A stretch of 64,000 bases of DNA, taken from Lysinibacillus pakistanensis (GTDB lineage Bacteria; Bacillota; Bacilli; Bacillales_A; Planococcaceae). Below, in pieces: positions 9,355-20,076 of the stretch; position 1 is the stretch's first letter, and every line of letters starts with the position of its first letter. The stretch lies in NCBI GenBank assembly GCA_001312325.1, contig BBDJ01000022.1, forward strand, positions 19,859 through 83,858, in the 5' to 3' direction. The notes under the pieces are model-generated. The model saw only the letters and a program-made list of their open reading frames with translations, made no database searches and was not told where the DNA came from. The translations under genes and the position numbers were made by a program.

Positions 9355-10354
9355 TTATGAATACCAGCTTTCTAAAAAGCTAATTTGTTTTTTTGATGCA
9401 TCAACTCGTATACGTAAACCAATTGGTATCGCATGGAGAGGGTGGGTGTGGCAGCAATCGACTTCCGCAATAATAGGAATATTGTTACCATCAAGAACCT
9501 CTAGCAGGACTTCAAAAGGCTTTCTCCCAGTTCCTAAATCGTCATATTGTTCATGTTTGCCTAAAATGATTGCAGCAGCTTTGTCAAAAACGCCATGTAA
9601 TTTAAGCATAGTAAAGTTTTTCTCGACAACTGCAATGGTTTTGGATGTATCCTCAAGCAATAAAATATCTCCTTCTTTTATTTGTGGAAAAAAGGGGGTT
9701 CCAATAAAACCGTACATTGTATTGATATTTCCACCTATTAGACGTCCTTCAGCAACACCAGACTGGGCCGTAATCCAAGAATTCGGATGTTGTGTTTTTT
9801 TCAGAAGTTTTTTTCTAACCAATTTAGTCGGTCATCTGTCCAAATTGGTGGCACTGGCATATCGTAGGGAATGGGTAGAGAATGCATAAATAAATTTTTA
9901 AAATATTGTTGCGTATATTGCACAAATGGCGGAAATTCACCGAATGTTGAAGCAACAGAAGGACCGTAAAAAAACAGGGATTTCCGTCTTTGCATACATT
10001 CCAAGTAATATAGCGGTCACATCAGATAAACCTACAAGCATTTTTGGATTTTGCCGAAATGCTTGATAATCCAAATAAGGCAACATACTATTAGCGTTTG
10101 TACCGCCCATTGTCGGTAAAATCATTTTTACTTGAGGATCACGTAGAAGGGCATTGAATTCTTGAGCACGTTCCTTCGGGGTACCAGAGCGATAAAAATC
10201 ATCTTTGCCTGTTAAAGAACCCTCACGAATGATTAAGCCAAGTGCTTCCAGACGCTTCTTTCCACGTTCATAGCGAGCTTTTGCTGTTACAGTAGCTGGT
10301 TTGGAAGGCGAGTATATGCAGATCATATCGCCTTTTTTTTAAAGGGGAAAACAT
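9355..10354 (-). CDS. S66 LD-carboxypeptidase / MccF-like peptidase (three frameshifts)
   Basis: Peptidase S66 family, which cleaves L,D-peptide bonds in muropeptides or detoxifies microcin C-type compounds. The catalytic Ser is in MLVGLSDVTAIL, the Glu is likely in AEGRLIGGN, and the His is in CCHTHPLHAIP. Three runs (eight T at 10333-10340, seven A near 9967-9973, seven T near 9809-9815) each contain one base too many. Corrected, the start is the ATG at 10354 (MFSPLKKGDMICIYSPSKPA) after a GAGGT site, and the length is about 330 residues, as expected. Confidence 0.88.
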
Positions 10355-10431
10355 AAAATACCTCTTTCTATTTTTTATCAGACAAGGCTATTATACATGA
10401 TTTTACAATTTTATGGGCTAGAATGATTTAA

Positions 10432-10453
10432 ATAATAATATTATTATGTAAAC
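10432..10453. repeat. Copy of an AT-rich palindromic motif upstream of the DinB gene
   Basis: The block AATAATATTATTATGTAAACT here shares 20 bases with the perfect palindrome at 21417-21440, and a weaker copy (AAATTATTATGTAAACTAA) lies at 7929-7947. Its role is unknown. Confidence 0.5.
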
Positions 10454-10530
10454 TATATATCAGAAACTTGTAAGAGAGTTTAGAATTTACTATGATAGAA
10501 ATGAAATTACCAAAAATGGGGGGCATCATA

Positions 10531-11003
10531 ATGTATCGACTAGTAGATGATTTTTTTAAATGATTGGACAGCAGCATCTCAAGGGACAATTCAAGTATTA
10601 AAGGCGGTAACGGATGACAAGCTAGGACAAAGCATCGTGGAAGGCCATAGTACACTTGGTTGGTTAGGCTGGCATTTAGTTGGCGCGGCAGGTTACTTTA
10701 GTTATTTAGCAGGTTTAAAGGTGCCGATGATTCGACAAGAAGATCCTATTCCAGCTACAGCTGCTGAGATTGTAGCGGCTTACGAAAAAAATAGCAAATA
10801 GTATTAAAGAGGAAGCAGTAAAGCTATCAGATGAAGATTTGGTCGAGGAAGTAAAGGGCTTTGCAGGTCCAACCCAAAGAGGCGCATTATTACGTGTATT
10901 AATCGATCATCAAACACATCATCGTGGACAGATGACTGTGCTGCTACGACAAGCAGGTCTCCCAGTGCCAGGTGTGATGGGACCGACAAAGGAAATGCAA
11001 TAA
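10531..11003 (+). CDS. DinB-family metal-binding protein (two frameshifts)
   Basis: Four-helix DinB/YfiT-type protein; relatives act as thiol transferases or are induced by DNA damage. The metal-binding His residues are seen in LGWHLVGAAG and DHQTHHRGQM. Seven T near 10549 and seven A near 10785 each need one base less. Corrected, the protein runs from MYRLVDDFLNDWTAASQG to VMGPTKEMQ, 156 residues. A poly-G (GGGGGG) site precedes the ATG. A second, diverged DinB protein is at 37521. Confidence 0.88.
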
Positions 11004-11011
11004 AATATAAG

Positions 11012-11049
11012 GCAGCAGACAAACATATTTTGGTCTGCTGCTTTTTTTT
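11012..11049 (+). terminator. Terminator of the DinB gene
   Basis: Stem GCAGCAGAC (11012-11020) with GTCTGCTGC (11033-11041) followed by eight T. Confidence 0.88.
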
Positions 11050-11051
11050 GT

Positions 11052-11080
11052 TTGACACTTACCTACTAGTAAGTTAGTAT
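11052..11080 (+). promoter_or_regulatory. Promoter and operator of the TetR gene
   Basis: TTGACA (11052-11057), 17-base spacer, TAGTAT (11075-11080). The spacer contains an inverted repeat, ACTTAC and GTAAGT around CTACTA, suited to autorepression. Only six bases separate the -10 box from the ATG. Confidence 0.75.
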
Positions 11081-11086
11081 ATAGCC

Positions 11087-11644
11087 ATGACAAATCGTAA
11101 ATTACAAATTATCGAATTAGCCTTGAAAAAAATTCAAGAAAAAGGATTTTCAGCTTTTAGTTATGATGATTTAGCTAAAGAATTAGGCGTCACAAAAGCA
11201 AGCATTCATTACCATTTTGAAAAGAAAGGAGACTTGGGGATTGCTGTTTGCGAAAGGATTCAAAATGGACTTGAGGGGGCCTATACAACTATTAAAGAAG
11301 CAGCTATTAATGCTGAAGAAAAGCCTTTCGCCTTTATTTTACAACGAGTCAAATTTCTAGAACAGAACGGTGTTTGCCCGATTTCTGCATTACAGGCAGA
11401 TTATAATGATTTACCATGCAAATGCAGGAAAAAAATTCAACAGCTCAGTCAAATGGAAATCGATTGCTTTGTAGATTTACTGAAAGATGCAAAGCAAAAG
11501 GGCTCGTTACAAACGACTGAGGATTTGGAGGCACTGGCAATTATGCTTATTGCAAGTACGAAAGGAGCACTGCAATATAAGCGCGTATTAGGGGAAAGCT
11601 TCTTTACTAAAATGCTTGACCAATTAAAGGGACATTTACAATAA
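11087..11644 (+). CDS. TetR-family transcriptional regulator
   Basis: Intact 185-residue repressor. The N-terminal helix-turn-helix is seen as FSYDDLAKELGVTKASIHYH; the rest is the ligand and dimer domain, with Cys residues in NGVCPISAL and LPCKCRKK. No ribosome site precedes the ATG, and the predicted start of transcription is about at the ATG, so the message is probably leaderless. The FabF gene follows after 29 bases and is probably in the same operon and under its control. The ligand is unknown; a fatty-acid-related signal would fit. Confidence 0.9.
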   Translation: MTNRKLQIIELALKKIQEKGFSAFSYDDLAKELGVTKASIHYHFEKKGDLGIAVCERIQNGLEGAYTTIKEAAINAEEKPFAFILQRVKFLEQNGVCPISALQADYNDLPCKCRKKIQQLSQMEIDCFVDLLKDAKQKGSLQTTEDLEALAIMLIASTKGALQYKRVLGESFFTKMLDQLKGHLQ

Positions 11645-11673
11645 TTCATGGAAATAGTGAAGGAGAGTCATTC

Positions 11674-12910
11674 ATGGTACGAAGAGTAGTAATAACAGGA
11701 TATGGTGTAGTCTCACCATTAGGTAATTCAGTGCAAGCTTTATGGACAAATATTACAGAAGGAAAGTCAGGAATAAAAAAACTACAATCAGAGGAATTTT
11801 CTACTATTTCTACCCAAATTGCAGGATACATCACTTATTTTGATGCCGCTCAGTATATGGATAAAAAAGAAATTAGTAAATATGATGTCTTTATTCAATA
11901 TGCACTTGCTGCTGCACAGCAAGCTTTGGAGCAAGCAAACTTAGATATGGGGAGTATTGATAAAACTCGTTTAGGCGTTTATATAGGCTCAGGTATTGGA
12001 GGCATTGATACTATTTTAGCAAATCATCAAAACATGCTGGATAATGGTCCACGTAAGGTTTCTCCCTTTATGGTACCCATGATGATTAGCAATATGGCCG
12101 CAGGTATTATAGCGATAAAAACGGGCTTTAAAGGCCCAAGCTTTTCACCAGTTTCAGCCTGTGCAACGGGGAATCAAGCAATTGGAGAGGCTTTCTTAAA
12201 TATTAGACATGGTTATGCAGATGGGATTTTGGCAGGAGGAGCAGAGGCGCCAATTAATCCCCTTAGCTTTGCTGGTTTCTCTCGTATGAAAGCCATGTCT
12301 ACAAGGAACGATGAGCCAACAAAGGCAAGTCGTCCATTTGACAGCCATCGGGATGGATTTGTGATGTCAGAAGGATCAGGTGTAGTATTTCTTGAGGAAT
12401 ATGAACATGCGAAAAAAAAGAGGTGCAACAATTCTCGGTGAAATTGTAGGCTATGGCGTAACAACAGATGCTTATCATATTACATCCCCTGATTTTACAG
12501 GGGCGGCAAATGCGATGAATCTAGCTTTAAAAATGGCTGATATAGATTTGTCAGCTGTTGATTATATTAATGCACACGGTACTAGTACACCAGAGGGAGA
12601 TAGATCTGAAACAAGGGCAATAAAAAGCGTTTTTGGTGAACATGCCTATCACTTAAAGGTAAGTTCTACAAAATCTATGACAGGTCACCTCTTTGGGGCA
12701 GCTGGAGGGATAGAAGCTGTTATTACCTTAAAAACTATAATGGACAGTATTGTACCTCCAACAATCAATTATGAAACACCAGATCCAGAATGTGATTTAA
12801 ATTATGTGCCAAACGAGGCGATACATCAACCAGTCAATCTAGCCTTGTCTAATGGCTTCGGTTTTGGTGGCCATAATGCAGTATTGGCTTTTAAAAAGTT
12901 TGAGGAATAG
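11674..12910 (+). CDS. fabF: Beta-ketoacyl-ACP synthase II (FabF paralogue), one frameshift
   Basis: Condensing enzyme of fatty-acid elongation. The active-site Cys is in [14 protein letters not shown], and the two His are in [11 protein letters not shown] and [12 protein letters not shown]. An eight-A run at 12413-12420 shifts the frame between EYEHAKK and [11 protein letters not shown]. With that repaired it has about 411 residues, the normal length. It lies alone behind a TetR gene and not in a fab cluster, so it is probably a second, regulated copy for lipid remodelling or a special acyl chain. The symbol refers to the family. Confidence 0.88.
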
Positions 12911-12940
12911 GTAGTAAAAAAAATAGATGATTCATTAAAC

Positions 12941-12976
12941 GATGGTATGAAATTGGATGTTCATGCCATCTTTTTA
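12941..12976 (+). terminator. Terminator of the TetR-fabF operon
   Basis: Stem GATGGTATGAA (12941-12951) with TTCATGCCATC (12960-12970), one G-U pair, followed by five T. Confidence 0.85.
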
Positions 12977-13078
12977 TGTGTAATTCGTCACTAAGTTTTT
13001 CTTATGATTTTGTAGTGAAAATTCATATTTATGCTTATGTTCATTATGAGTTAAATTTAGGTATAGAAGTGGAGATGG

Positions 13079-13344
13079 ATGATGAGAATTTTTGATGCAC
13101 ATTTTCATATTATTGATTTTGATTTTCCGATAAAAGAAAACCAAGGATACACACCACCAAGCTATATTGTTGAAGATTACCAAAATGAAACTGCCAATTT
13201 CAACGTCTTGGGTGGGGCGATTGTATCAGGATCGTTTCAAGGATTTGACCAGGAATACTTGTTGAAAGTATTCAACAGCTTTTTGATGAACAGGCTGCTG
13301 ATAAGATCCTTTATAAAAATGCTCTTCAATGGTATTTTAAATAA
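13079..13344 (+). pseudogene. Amidohydrolase gene with a large internal deletion
   Basis: The N terminus MRIFDAHFHIIDFDFPI carries the metal-binding D-x-H-x-H pattern of the amidohydrolase superfamily and runs well for about 60 residues, to GFDQEYLL. The end of the locus, in another frame, reads IQQLFDEQAADKILYKNALQ then WYFK and stop, which looks like the normal C terminus of such a protein. Roughly 180-200 middle residues (expected total about 270) are missing. The metal-binding and acid-base residues of the barrel are lost, so the product cannot be active. Confidence 0.7.
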
Positions 13345-13346
13345 AC

Positions 13347-13380
13347 AAATCCTCTACCAAGGCTTACGGTAGAGGATTTT
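13347..13380. terminator. Bidirectional terminator between the amidohydrolase remnant and the ABC-F gene
   Basis: Stem AAATCCTCTACC with GGTAGAGGATTT around a nine-base loop; T runs follow on the plus strand and an A/T-rich tail on the other. Confidence 0.85.
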
Positions 13381-13388
13381 ATGTGGAA

Positions 13389-15014
<1,626 letters not shown>

Positions 15015-15069
15015 TCACAATGGCTCTAGTATAGCATGAAATATGTACCATAGTCTATAAACATTATTA

Positions 15070-15395
15070 AATCAAGGTTTAGCATCATTTAAATTATCAA
15101 GAGCACAAAAAGAAATTTAGAAACTTTCAATAACAATATAGAAGACCATCTGACAGAAAAGGATTTCTGGGGTACTCTTCGAGATTTATAAGGAAATCCT
15201 GTACCTAAACCAGGTGGTGGATACTGGAATCATTTAAAAGAAATAAAGGATTTATATAAAGGTTTTAAATAAAATTGAAAAACGAATAGAAGGGTCGTTA
15301 AAGAATCAGAATATGAATGAATCTGAGCGTAAATTACTACAAGAGGCATTAGATAAAGTAAACACATATATTAAAAAAATTGAAGATTTATTTTT
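15070..15395 (+). pseudogene. C-terminal remnant of a polymorphic toxin (type 28-like)
   Basis: The plus strand reads NNNIEDHLTEKDFWGTLRDL, stop, GNPVPKPGGGYWNHLKEIKD, then after a frame change IEGSLKNQNMNESERKLLQE and ALDKVNTYIKKIED. This resembles, from memory, the C-terminal domain called polymorphic toxin type 28. No N-terminal secretion or repeat domain is present upstream, where the ABC-F gene lies. The TAA within the domain looks like a CAA to TAA change and not a homopolymer slip, so real decay is likely. An immunity-like ORF follows. Confidence 0.55.
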
Positions 15396-15418
15396 TTTAT
15401 ATGGAGGTATTAAAAAAA

Positions 15419-15678
15419 ATGTCTATAGGCATGACAATTGGTGAAGTTATAATTTGCCAGCCCCATACAGTAATGACGATTATAGCTTGGAACAATGGTA
15501 CATGGAATTTTATAAAAAACAGGTAAAAGAGTTATCAATGTTAGATGTTATTAGAATGTCAGAACAGAACATTTTGGAAGAGTTAGCAATTAAGAAGGTT
15601 GTTGAAATTTTACATGAAGATCCGTTAACATTCACCATGTTATGTAGAAATATCTGTAAAAGGAGGTGGATGTCATAA
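15419..15678 (+). pseudogene. Immunity-like protein (CdiI-type), broken
   Basis: Follows the toxin remnant, with GGAGG eleven bases ahead of the ATG. The readable part is NLPAPYSNDDYSLEQWYMEF, then LSMLDVIRMSEQNILEELAI and KKVVEILHEDPLT. That pattern resembles immunity proteins of contact-dependent inhibition systems, which often end in a DPL...MYDGELL motif. The upstream segment RHDNW is followed by TGA in this frame, and the end (CRNICKRRWMS) is not family-like. Position after a toxin domain supports the reading. Confidence 0.45.
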
Positions 15679-15893
15679 GTTACAGAACAATAGTGGCAGT
15701 ACGTTTTATTCAAACGTAAACCAGATGATTTAGCGATTATAGGTTTATCTAGCTTATTTTGACTCGCGAAGAACATGAGAAATTAACAGATGAAATTGCC
15801 CTAAATCTATTGCAAGAACAAGGTTACAACGTAATCAGGATGATTCATAATGAAGAAAATATAATATGTATTAATTTTGGTGATCAATTTTAG
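15672..15893 (+). pseudogene. Second short decayed ORF of the toxin locus
   Basis: A strong AAAGGAGG lies just before it, but the frame has stops near its start. With one base added near 15760 it reads WQYVLFKRKPDDLAIIGLSS, LFLTREEHEKLTDEIALNLL, and ends ENIICINFGDQF. I do not recognise the family; the position suggests a second immunity protein or an extension of the first. Confidence 0.35.
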
Positions 15894-15977
15894 ACATTTG
15901 ACACATATAAACAATTTTTCAGGACTCACTTCAAAAATGAGTGCCTGGTCTTTTTGTGTTGTGGTGAATATTAAATT

Positions 15978-16328
15978 TTATAAAATTGCTATGGACCGCA
16001 AATCGAGAAACAAGTGTGCTCTTCGAAATTTTTTTTGTACCCAATCATCTATTTTGTTAAAAAAAACGGATGAAATCGATGTCCATTGAATTATTTAAAG
16101 TACATGCAATGAAAGCGATTTGATTCCATTGTTTAAGGTTAACTGAATTTGGACCAAAATAATTAAAATTCGGTAAAACTTTATATATATGTAGATGTAA
16201 AAAAGCAAATGCCTCTTCTGTTAAAAAAAATTGAAGATTCATGCCAATGTTCATTTTTAAAATCACCGCGCATGAATTCAAAAACATCACGTTGTTGTAA
16301 GTTTTTTTAATGTATGTATTTTAATCAT
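15978..16328 (-). CDS. Uncharacterised 116-residue protein (three frameshifts)
   Basis: A clear AAGGAGG five bases before the ATG at 16328 marks the start. Three T/A runs (16298-16304, 16224-16231, 16060-16067) each carry one base too many. Corrected, the protein reads MIKIHTLKNLQQRDVFEFMR, then GDFKNEHWHESSIFLTEEAF, FNYFGPNSVNLKQWNQIAFI and ends FRRAHLFLDLRSIAIL. It is soluble and Phe-rich. No family recognised. It faces the toxin remnant and could be an immunity or resistance protein, but that is only positional. Confidence 0.6.
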
Positions 16329-16368
16329 TTAATCCTCCTTATCTAAAAAGCCACTCATTTTGAGTGAC

Positions 16369-16833
16369 TTATATCCCTAACAATTGCTTTTTCTTTGCTT
16401 CAAATTCGTCTTGTGTTAAAATCCCTGCATCTAGTAGTTCTTTCATTTTAATAATTTCATCTGCAGCACTTACAGCTGTAGATTGAGCAGTAGTCGAATC
16501 AGCATGACGTTTTGATTCAATCAAATCTACCATTTCTCGTGCTTGCTTTAATTCTTTTTTTACAAATGTGATTGAATTCTCGTCTTTTACAGCTGCCATT
16601 GTTCCACCTTTTGTTTCACTAGATCCGGAATAAGCAAACTGAATATATCCAGTAGTGAGTCCGGGCTCTTTGAATTGGATGGCAGTAATCGATTTAATAG
16701 GAATTGATTTTTCTCCTTTTGAACCGCCTTTGTTAATGAAGTTTGAAAAACCTTTAGATTGAATTTTTACGTTGTAGTCATCCACAGTTACAGTGAATTT
16801 TCCATTAGATTTAAAATCATATACTTTTGACAT
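16369..16833 (-). CDS. SHOCT-domain protein with DUF4429-like N terminus
   Basis: Intact, 154 residues. The N-terminal part (MSKVYDFKSNGKFTVTVDDY to FVKKELKQAREMVDLIESK) is a beta-rich DUF4429-like domain. The last 30 residues, DEIIKMKELLDAGILTQDEF and EAKKKQLLGI, are a typical SHOCT domain, a short C-terminal oligomerisation or binding motif. A strong AGGAGG site precedes the ATG. A short hairpin (CCACTCATTTTGAGTGAC type, 16350-16368) follows the stop. Proteins of this type are common in Firmicutes and their prophages. Confidence 0.85.
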   Translation of the reverse strand: MSKVYDFKSNGKFTVTVDDYNVKIQSKGFSNFINKGGSKGEKSIPIKSITAIQFKEPGLTTGYIQFAYSGSSETKGGTMAAVKDENSITFVKKELKQAREMVDLIESKRHADSTTAQSTAVSAADEIIKMKELLDAGILTQDEFEAKKKQLLGI

Positions 16834-16911
16834 AACTAGATTTCCTCCTTTGAAGTTTGTTTCTATGGAATAAACTATACCAAATAGCCCAAATTGTGTC
16901 AGTATTAAATA

Positions 16912-17066
16912 TGAAAATAAAAACAGACAACTGTAATTAATATCTGTCTCACAATCTGTTTTGGACCGTTTACCTTGTTCAATTACTTCCTCAAAGGCTG
17001 CTTTAATTTCCTCAATCGTATAACCAGCGCCAGTAATTCTTGGGTTGTTTGTTCTAGTTTATTCAT
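16912..17066 (-). CDS. Possible small protein of about 50 residues, frameshifted
   Basis: The minus strand starts MNKLEQTTQELLA at 17066, after a weak GAGG. With one base changed near 17030 it continues GYTIEEIKAAFEEVIEQGKR. Such short helical proteins are frequent in Bacillales. The C-terminal end is unclear, because the frame stays open toward the SHOCT gene. I would not insist on it. Confidence 0.35.
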
Positions 17067-17237
17067 TTTGATATCCTCATTTATATTTTATCTATCTCTA
17101 ACATTAATAATATTGAAATTGGCTAGAAATATCAAAAGAGTCGTACTTGTAGGGGCGTATAGGTTTTTTACTTGGTTCCCAAACATTGAGGGTCTTTGTT
17201 TTATTTTGTAGAATGAATGTAAGGGAGGCGAGCTAAC

Positions 17238-17765
17238 TTGGAAATTACAACAGAAAGATTAATAATTAGACCTTTTAAGAGTACGGATTTACAGGATGTA
17301 TTTGCTATTTATAATAATGATGATACATGTAAGTTCCTATTACATAATAAGTGGACTCATGAGGATATGCAGGAAAGATTTAATAAGAAGCTAGCAAACG
17401 GTGTACTCACTAATGAATCAATGTTAAGTTTGGCAGTTATATACAAGACTAAAGTAGTTGGTGATTTATCCGTATGGTATACAGATATGAAAGACACTGT
17501 TGAGATTGGTTATAGTTTTTCAAATGAAGTAGCTGGGAGAGGTTTGGCAACAGAAGCAGTAAGTAGTTTGGTCTATAAATTATTTGATGAATTTAATGTA
17601 CATCGTATACAAGCTAATCTTGATGCACGGAATACAGCTTCACAAAAATTGTGTGAACGATTAGGCATGAGAAAGGAAGCCCATTTCATACAAGATTTTT
17701 GGAATAAAAATGAATGGACAGATAGTATTGTATATGGAATGTTACCCTCTGATTTGCAGAAATAA
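17238..17765 (+). CDS. GNAT-family N-acetyltransferase (RimJ/RimL type)
   Basis: Intact, 175 residues, TTG start nine bases after GGGAGG. The start MEITTERLIIRPFKSTDLQD is typical of the RimJ/RimL group. The acetyl-CoA loop is seen in NEVAGRGLATEAVSSLVYK, and the conserved C-terminal stretch is HRIQANLDARNTASQKLCER then LGMRKEAHF. The substrate is not predictable; relatives acetylate ribosomal proteins or small molecules. Confidence 0.92.
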   Translation: MEITTERLIIRPFKSTDLQDVFAIYNNDDTCKFLLHNKWTHEDMQERFNKKLANGVLTNESMLSLAVIYKTKVVGDLSVWYTDMKDTVEIGYSFSNEVAGRGLATEAVSSLVYKLFDEFNVHRIQANLDARNTASQKLCERLGMRKEAHFIQDFWNKNEWTDSIVYGMLPSDLQK

Positions 17766-17941
17766 ATTTAGTTATTTTATTGCACTTTAGGGGTGCTTTA
17801 GTTAAATATTCCGTAAAAGATCACCCGTGATGGATGTAGTTAATTTGCTATTATTTTCTCACCGCAATGTCCTACTATTGAAATACTGCGGACCATGAAC
17901 AGAATATAAGCTGTCTCACTAAGTATTCTTTAAACCAAAAG

Positions 17942-17970
17942 TTGACTTTCATTTATAGCTACTGTAAAAT
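17942..17970 (+). promoter_or_regulatory. Promoter of the argS T-box leader
   Basis: TTGACT (17942-17947), 17-base spacer, TAAAAT (17965-17970), just upstream of the leader. Confidence 0.65.
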
Positions 17971-17989
17971 ATTTTGAAATTACAGTTAA

Positions 17990-18226
17990 ATTCAATGAAA
18001 AAGAGAGTAGTTTATGGATAACTGGAAAGCGAATTAGGGATAGTGGAAGCCTAATGCAGGGGCCGTAAATGAAACGCACTTTGGAGAAGGTTCTCGAAAA
18101 AGAAGTAGAGAATATCGGGGAGTCACCTCGTTAACAATGGAAAGTGGTCATTTGGAATGGCAACTAGAGTGGTACCACGGGATAACTATGCTCTCGTCTC
18201 TATTATTAGAGACGGGAGCTTTTTTT
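17990..18226 (+). promoter_or_regulatory. T-box riboswitch leader of argS
   Basis: Leader RNA that senses uncharged tRNA(Arg). The T-box core AGAGTGGTACCACGG is at 18166-18180. The terminator is GCTCTCGTCTC (18190-18200) with GAGACGGGAGC (18209-18219), then seven T. Stem I shows the AGTA-type and GGAAG elements near 18000-18050 and an apical loop with GCCGTAA. The likely specifier codon is CGC in AAACGCAC (18072-18079). It stands directly ahead of argS, which fits. Confidence 0.92.
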
Positions 18227-18251
18227 AATTTATTTAGAGGAGGAAGATGAA

Positions 18252-19937
18252 ATGAACATGAAGGAACAAATAGCCAAAAGCATTGCTGTTGCATTAAAGG
18301 ATCAGTCACAGAGAAAGAAATTCAACATTTATTTGAAAAACCAAAAAAAATCGGAGCTAGGAGATGTAGCTTTTCCGTGCTTTACTCTTGCTAAAAAAAA
18401 TGTAAAAAAATCACCTAACAGTATCGCTGAAGAGATTAAAAACAATTTGACATGTGAAATCATAAAGGATGTTCAAGCAATAGGAGGATACGTCAATATA
18501 TTTTTAAATCAGTCAATCGTTACAAAACAGGTGCTTACTAAAATATTAATAGAACAACATTTATATGGAAGTCAGCAGGAATCAAAAGGGAATATTGTCA
18601 TTGATTTTTCTTCTCCTAACATCGCGAAGCCATTTTCTATGGGGCATTTACGTTCTACTGTAATTGGCAATGCTTTAGCTAATATTGCCGAAAAAAATGG
18701 CTATCAAGCAATCCGTATCAACCATTTAGGGGACTGGGGAACACAATTTGGTAAATTAATTGTTGCCTATAAACGATGGGGCAATCAACAATCGATTGCG
18801 AATGCGCCGATTGAAGAATTATTAAAAATTTATGTGAAATTCCATGAAGAAGCTGAGCAGGATGAATCCCTTAATGAGGAGGCACGTGCTGCATTTAAAG
18901 CGTTGGAGGATGGGAATGAAGAAGCATTAGCTCTATGGCAATGGTTTAGAGATGTATCATTAGAGGAATTCAATACTATCTATCAACTTCTTGGAATTCA
19001 CTTTGATTCATACAACGGTGAAGCCTTCTACAACGACAAAATGGCAACGGTTGTCAAGGAACTAGAAGAAAAAGAGCTACTTATAAAATCAGATGGGGCA
19101 TTTGTTGTGGAAGTTGAACATATGCCACCTTGTTTAATTACTAAAACAGATGGTGCGACACTTTACGCGACTCGTGATTTGGCAGCTGCTTTCTATCGTA
19201 AACAGCACTATGACCCTAAAAAAAATTTTTATGTGTTGGCAATGAACAGTCCCTACATTTTAAACAATTATTTAGGGTAATAGAGAAAATGGGATATGGA
19301 TGGGCAAAAGATTTACAGCATGTACCTTTTGGGATGATTTCTAAAAGACGGTAAAAAAAATGTCAACTCGTAAAGGCAAAATTGTTTTATTAGGTGAGGT
19401 GCTGAAAGAAGCGATTACTACAGCAAAACGCAATATTGAGGAAAAAAAATCCAAAGCTAGAGCAGAAAGATAGTGTTGCCTATCAAGTTGGTGTTGGAGC
19501 GGTTATATTTAATGATTTAAAAAAATGATCGTCTACTTGATATAGAGTTTTCTCTTGAGCAAATGATGAATTTCGAAGGGGAAACAGGTCCGTATGTTCA
19601 ATACATTTATGCACGTATATCATCCCTCTTGGAAAAAATTAATGAACAAAGAAATGAAGTATCTTTTGAAAAGTTGGGTGACCAAGCATGGCCAGTTGTT
19701 TTACTACTAGAACAGTTTCCAAAAGTAATTTCCAATGCCTTTGAGCAGGCGGATCCGTCACAAATTGCTAGATATGCCTTACACTTAGCTCGTTTATTTA
19801 ATAAATACTATGCTCAAAATAAAATATTAGCTGGAGCTCATATTAGAGGCTCACGATTAGCTTTCTGTCAATGCGTCGCTATCATTTTAAAAGAATCATT
19901 AGCATTATTGGGTATTGCAGCACCAAAGAAAATGTAA
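18252..19937 (+). CDS. argS: Arginyl-tRNA synthetase (several frameshifts)
   Basis: Class I synthetase. The N-terminal tRNA-binding domain is followed by the HIGH-type motif in SMGHLRSTVIGNALA and by HLGDWGTQFGKLI. The KMSKS-type motif is restored as GKKMSTRKGK near 19351-19378. The C-terminal anticodon domain ends ALLGIAAPKKM. At least five indels lie between 19235 and 19527 (for example before VGNEQSLHFKQLFRVIEKMG and at MILKDGKKMS); the rest reads cleanly. A second or only copy cannot be decided here. Expression is controlled by the T-box leader. Confidence 0.93.
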
Positions 19938-20076
19938 ACGAAGCACATCTACTACACTGTGGTAGATGTTATTTAAATTGACCAGTACTGGAAAAAATGA
20001 TAAAAGGGAATAGAAAGAAATCGGAGGTCTGACAATAATGGTAAAATTTATAGATTAGAGAGAAGGTTAAACAAAT

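Noticed and set aside
9446..9889. Plus-strand ORF of 147 codons
   Set aside because: Antisense to the LD-carboxypeptidase, whose motifs are clear; no ribosome site.
20038..20058. Six-codon leader peptide before the MFS gene
   Set aside because: It has a GGAGG site, but no attenuator structure or codon bias is seen, and an indel could equally have created the stop.
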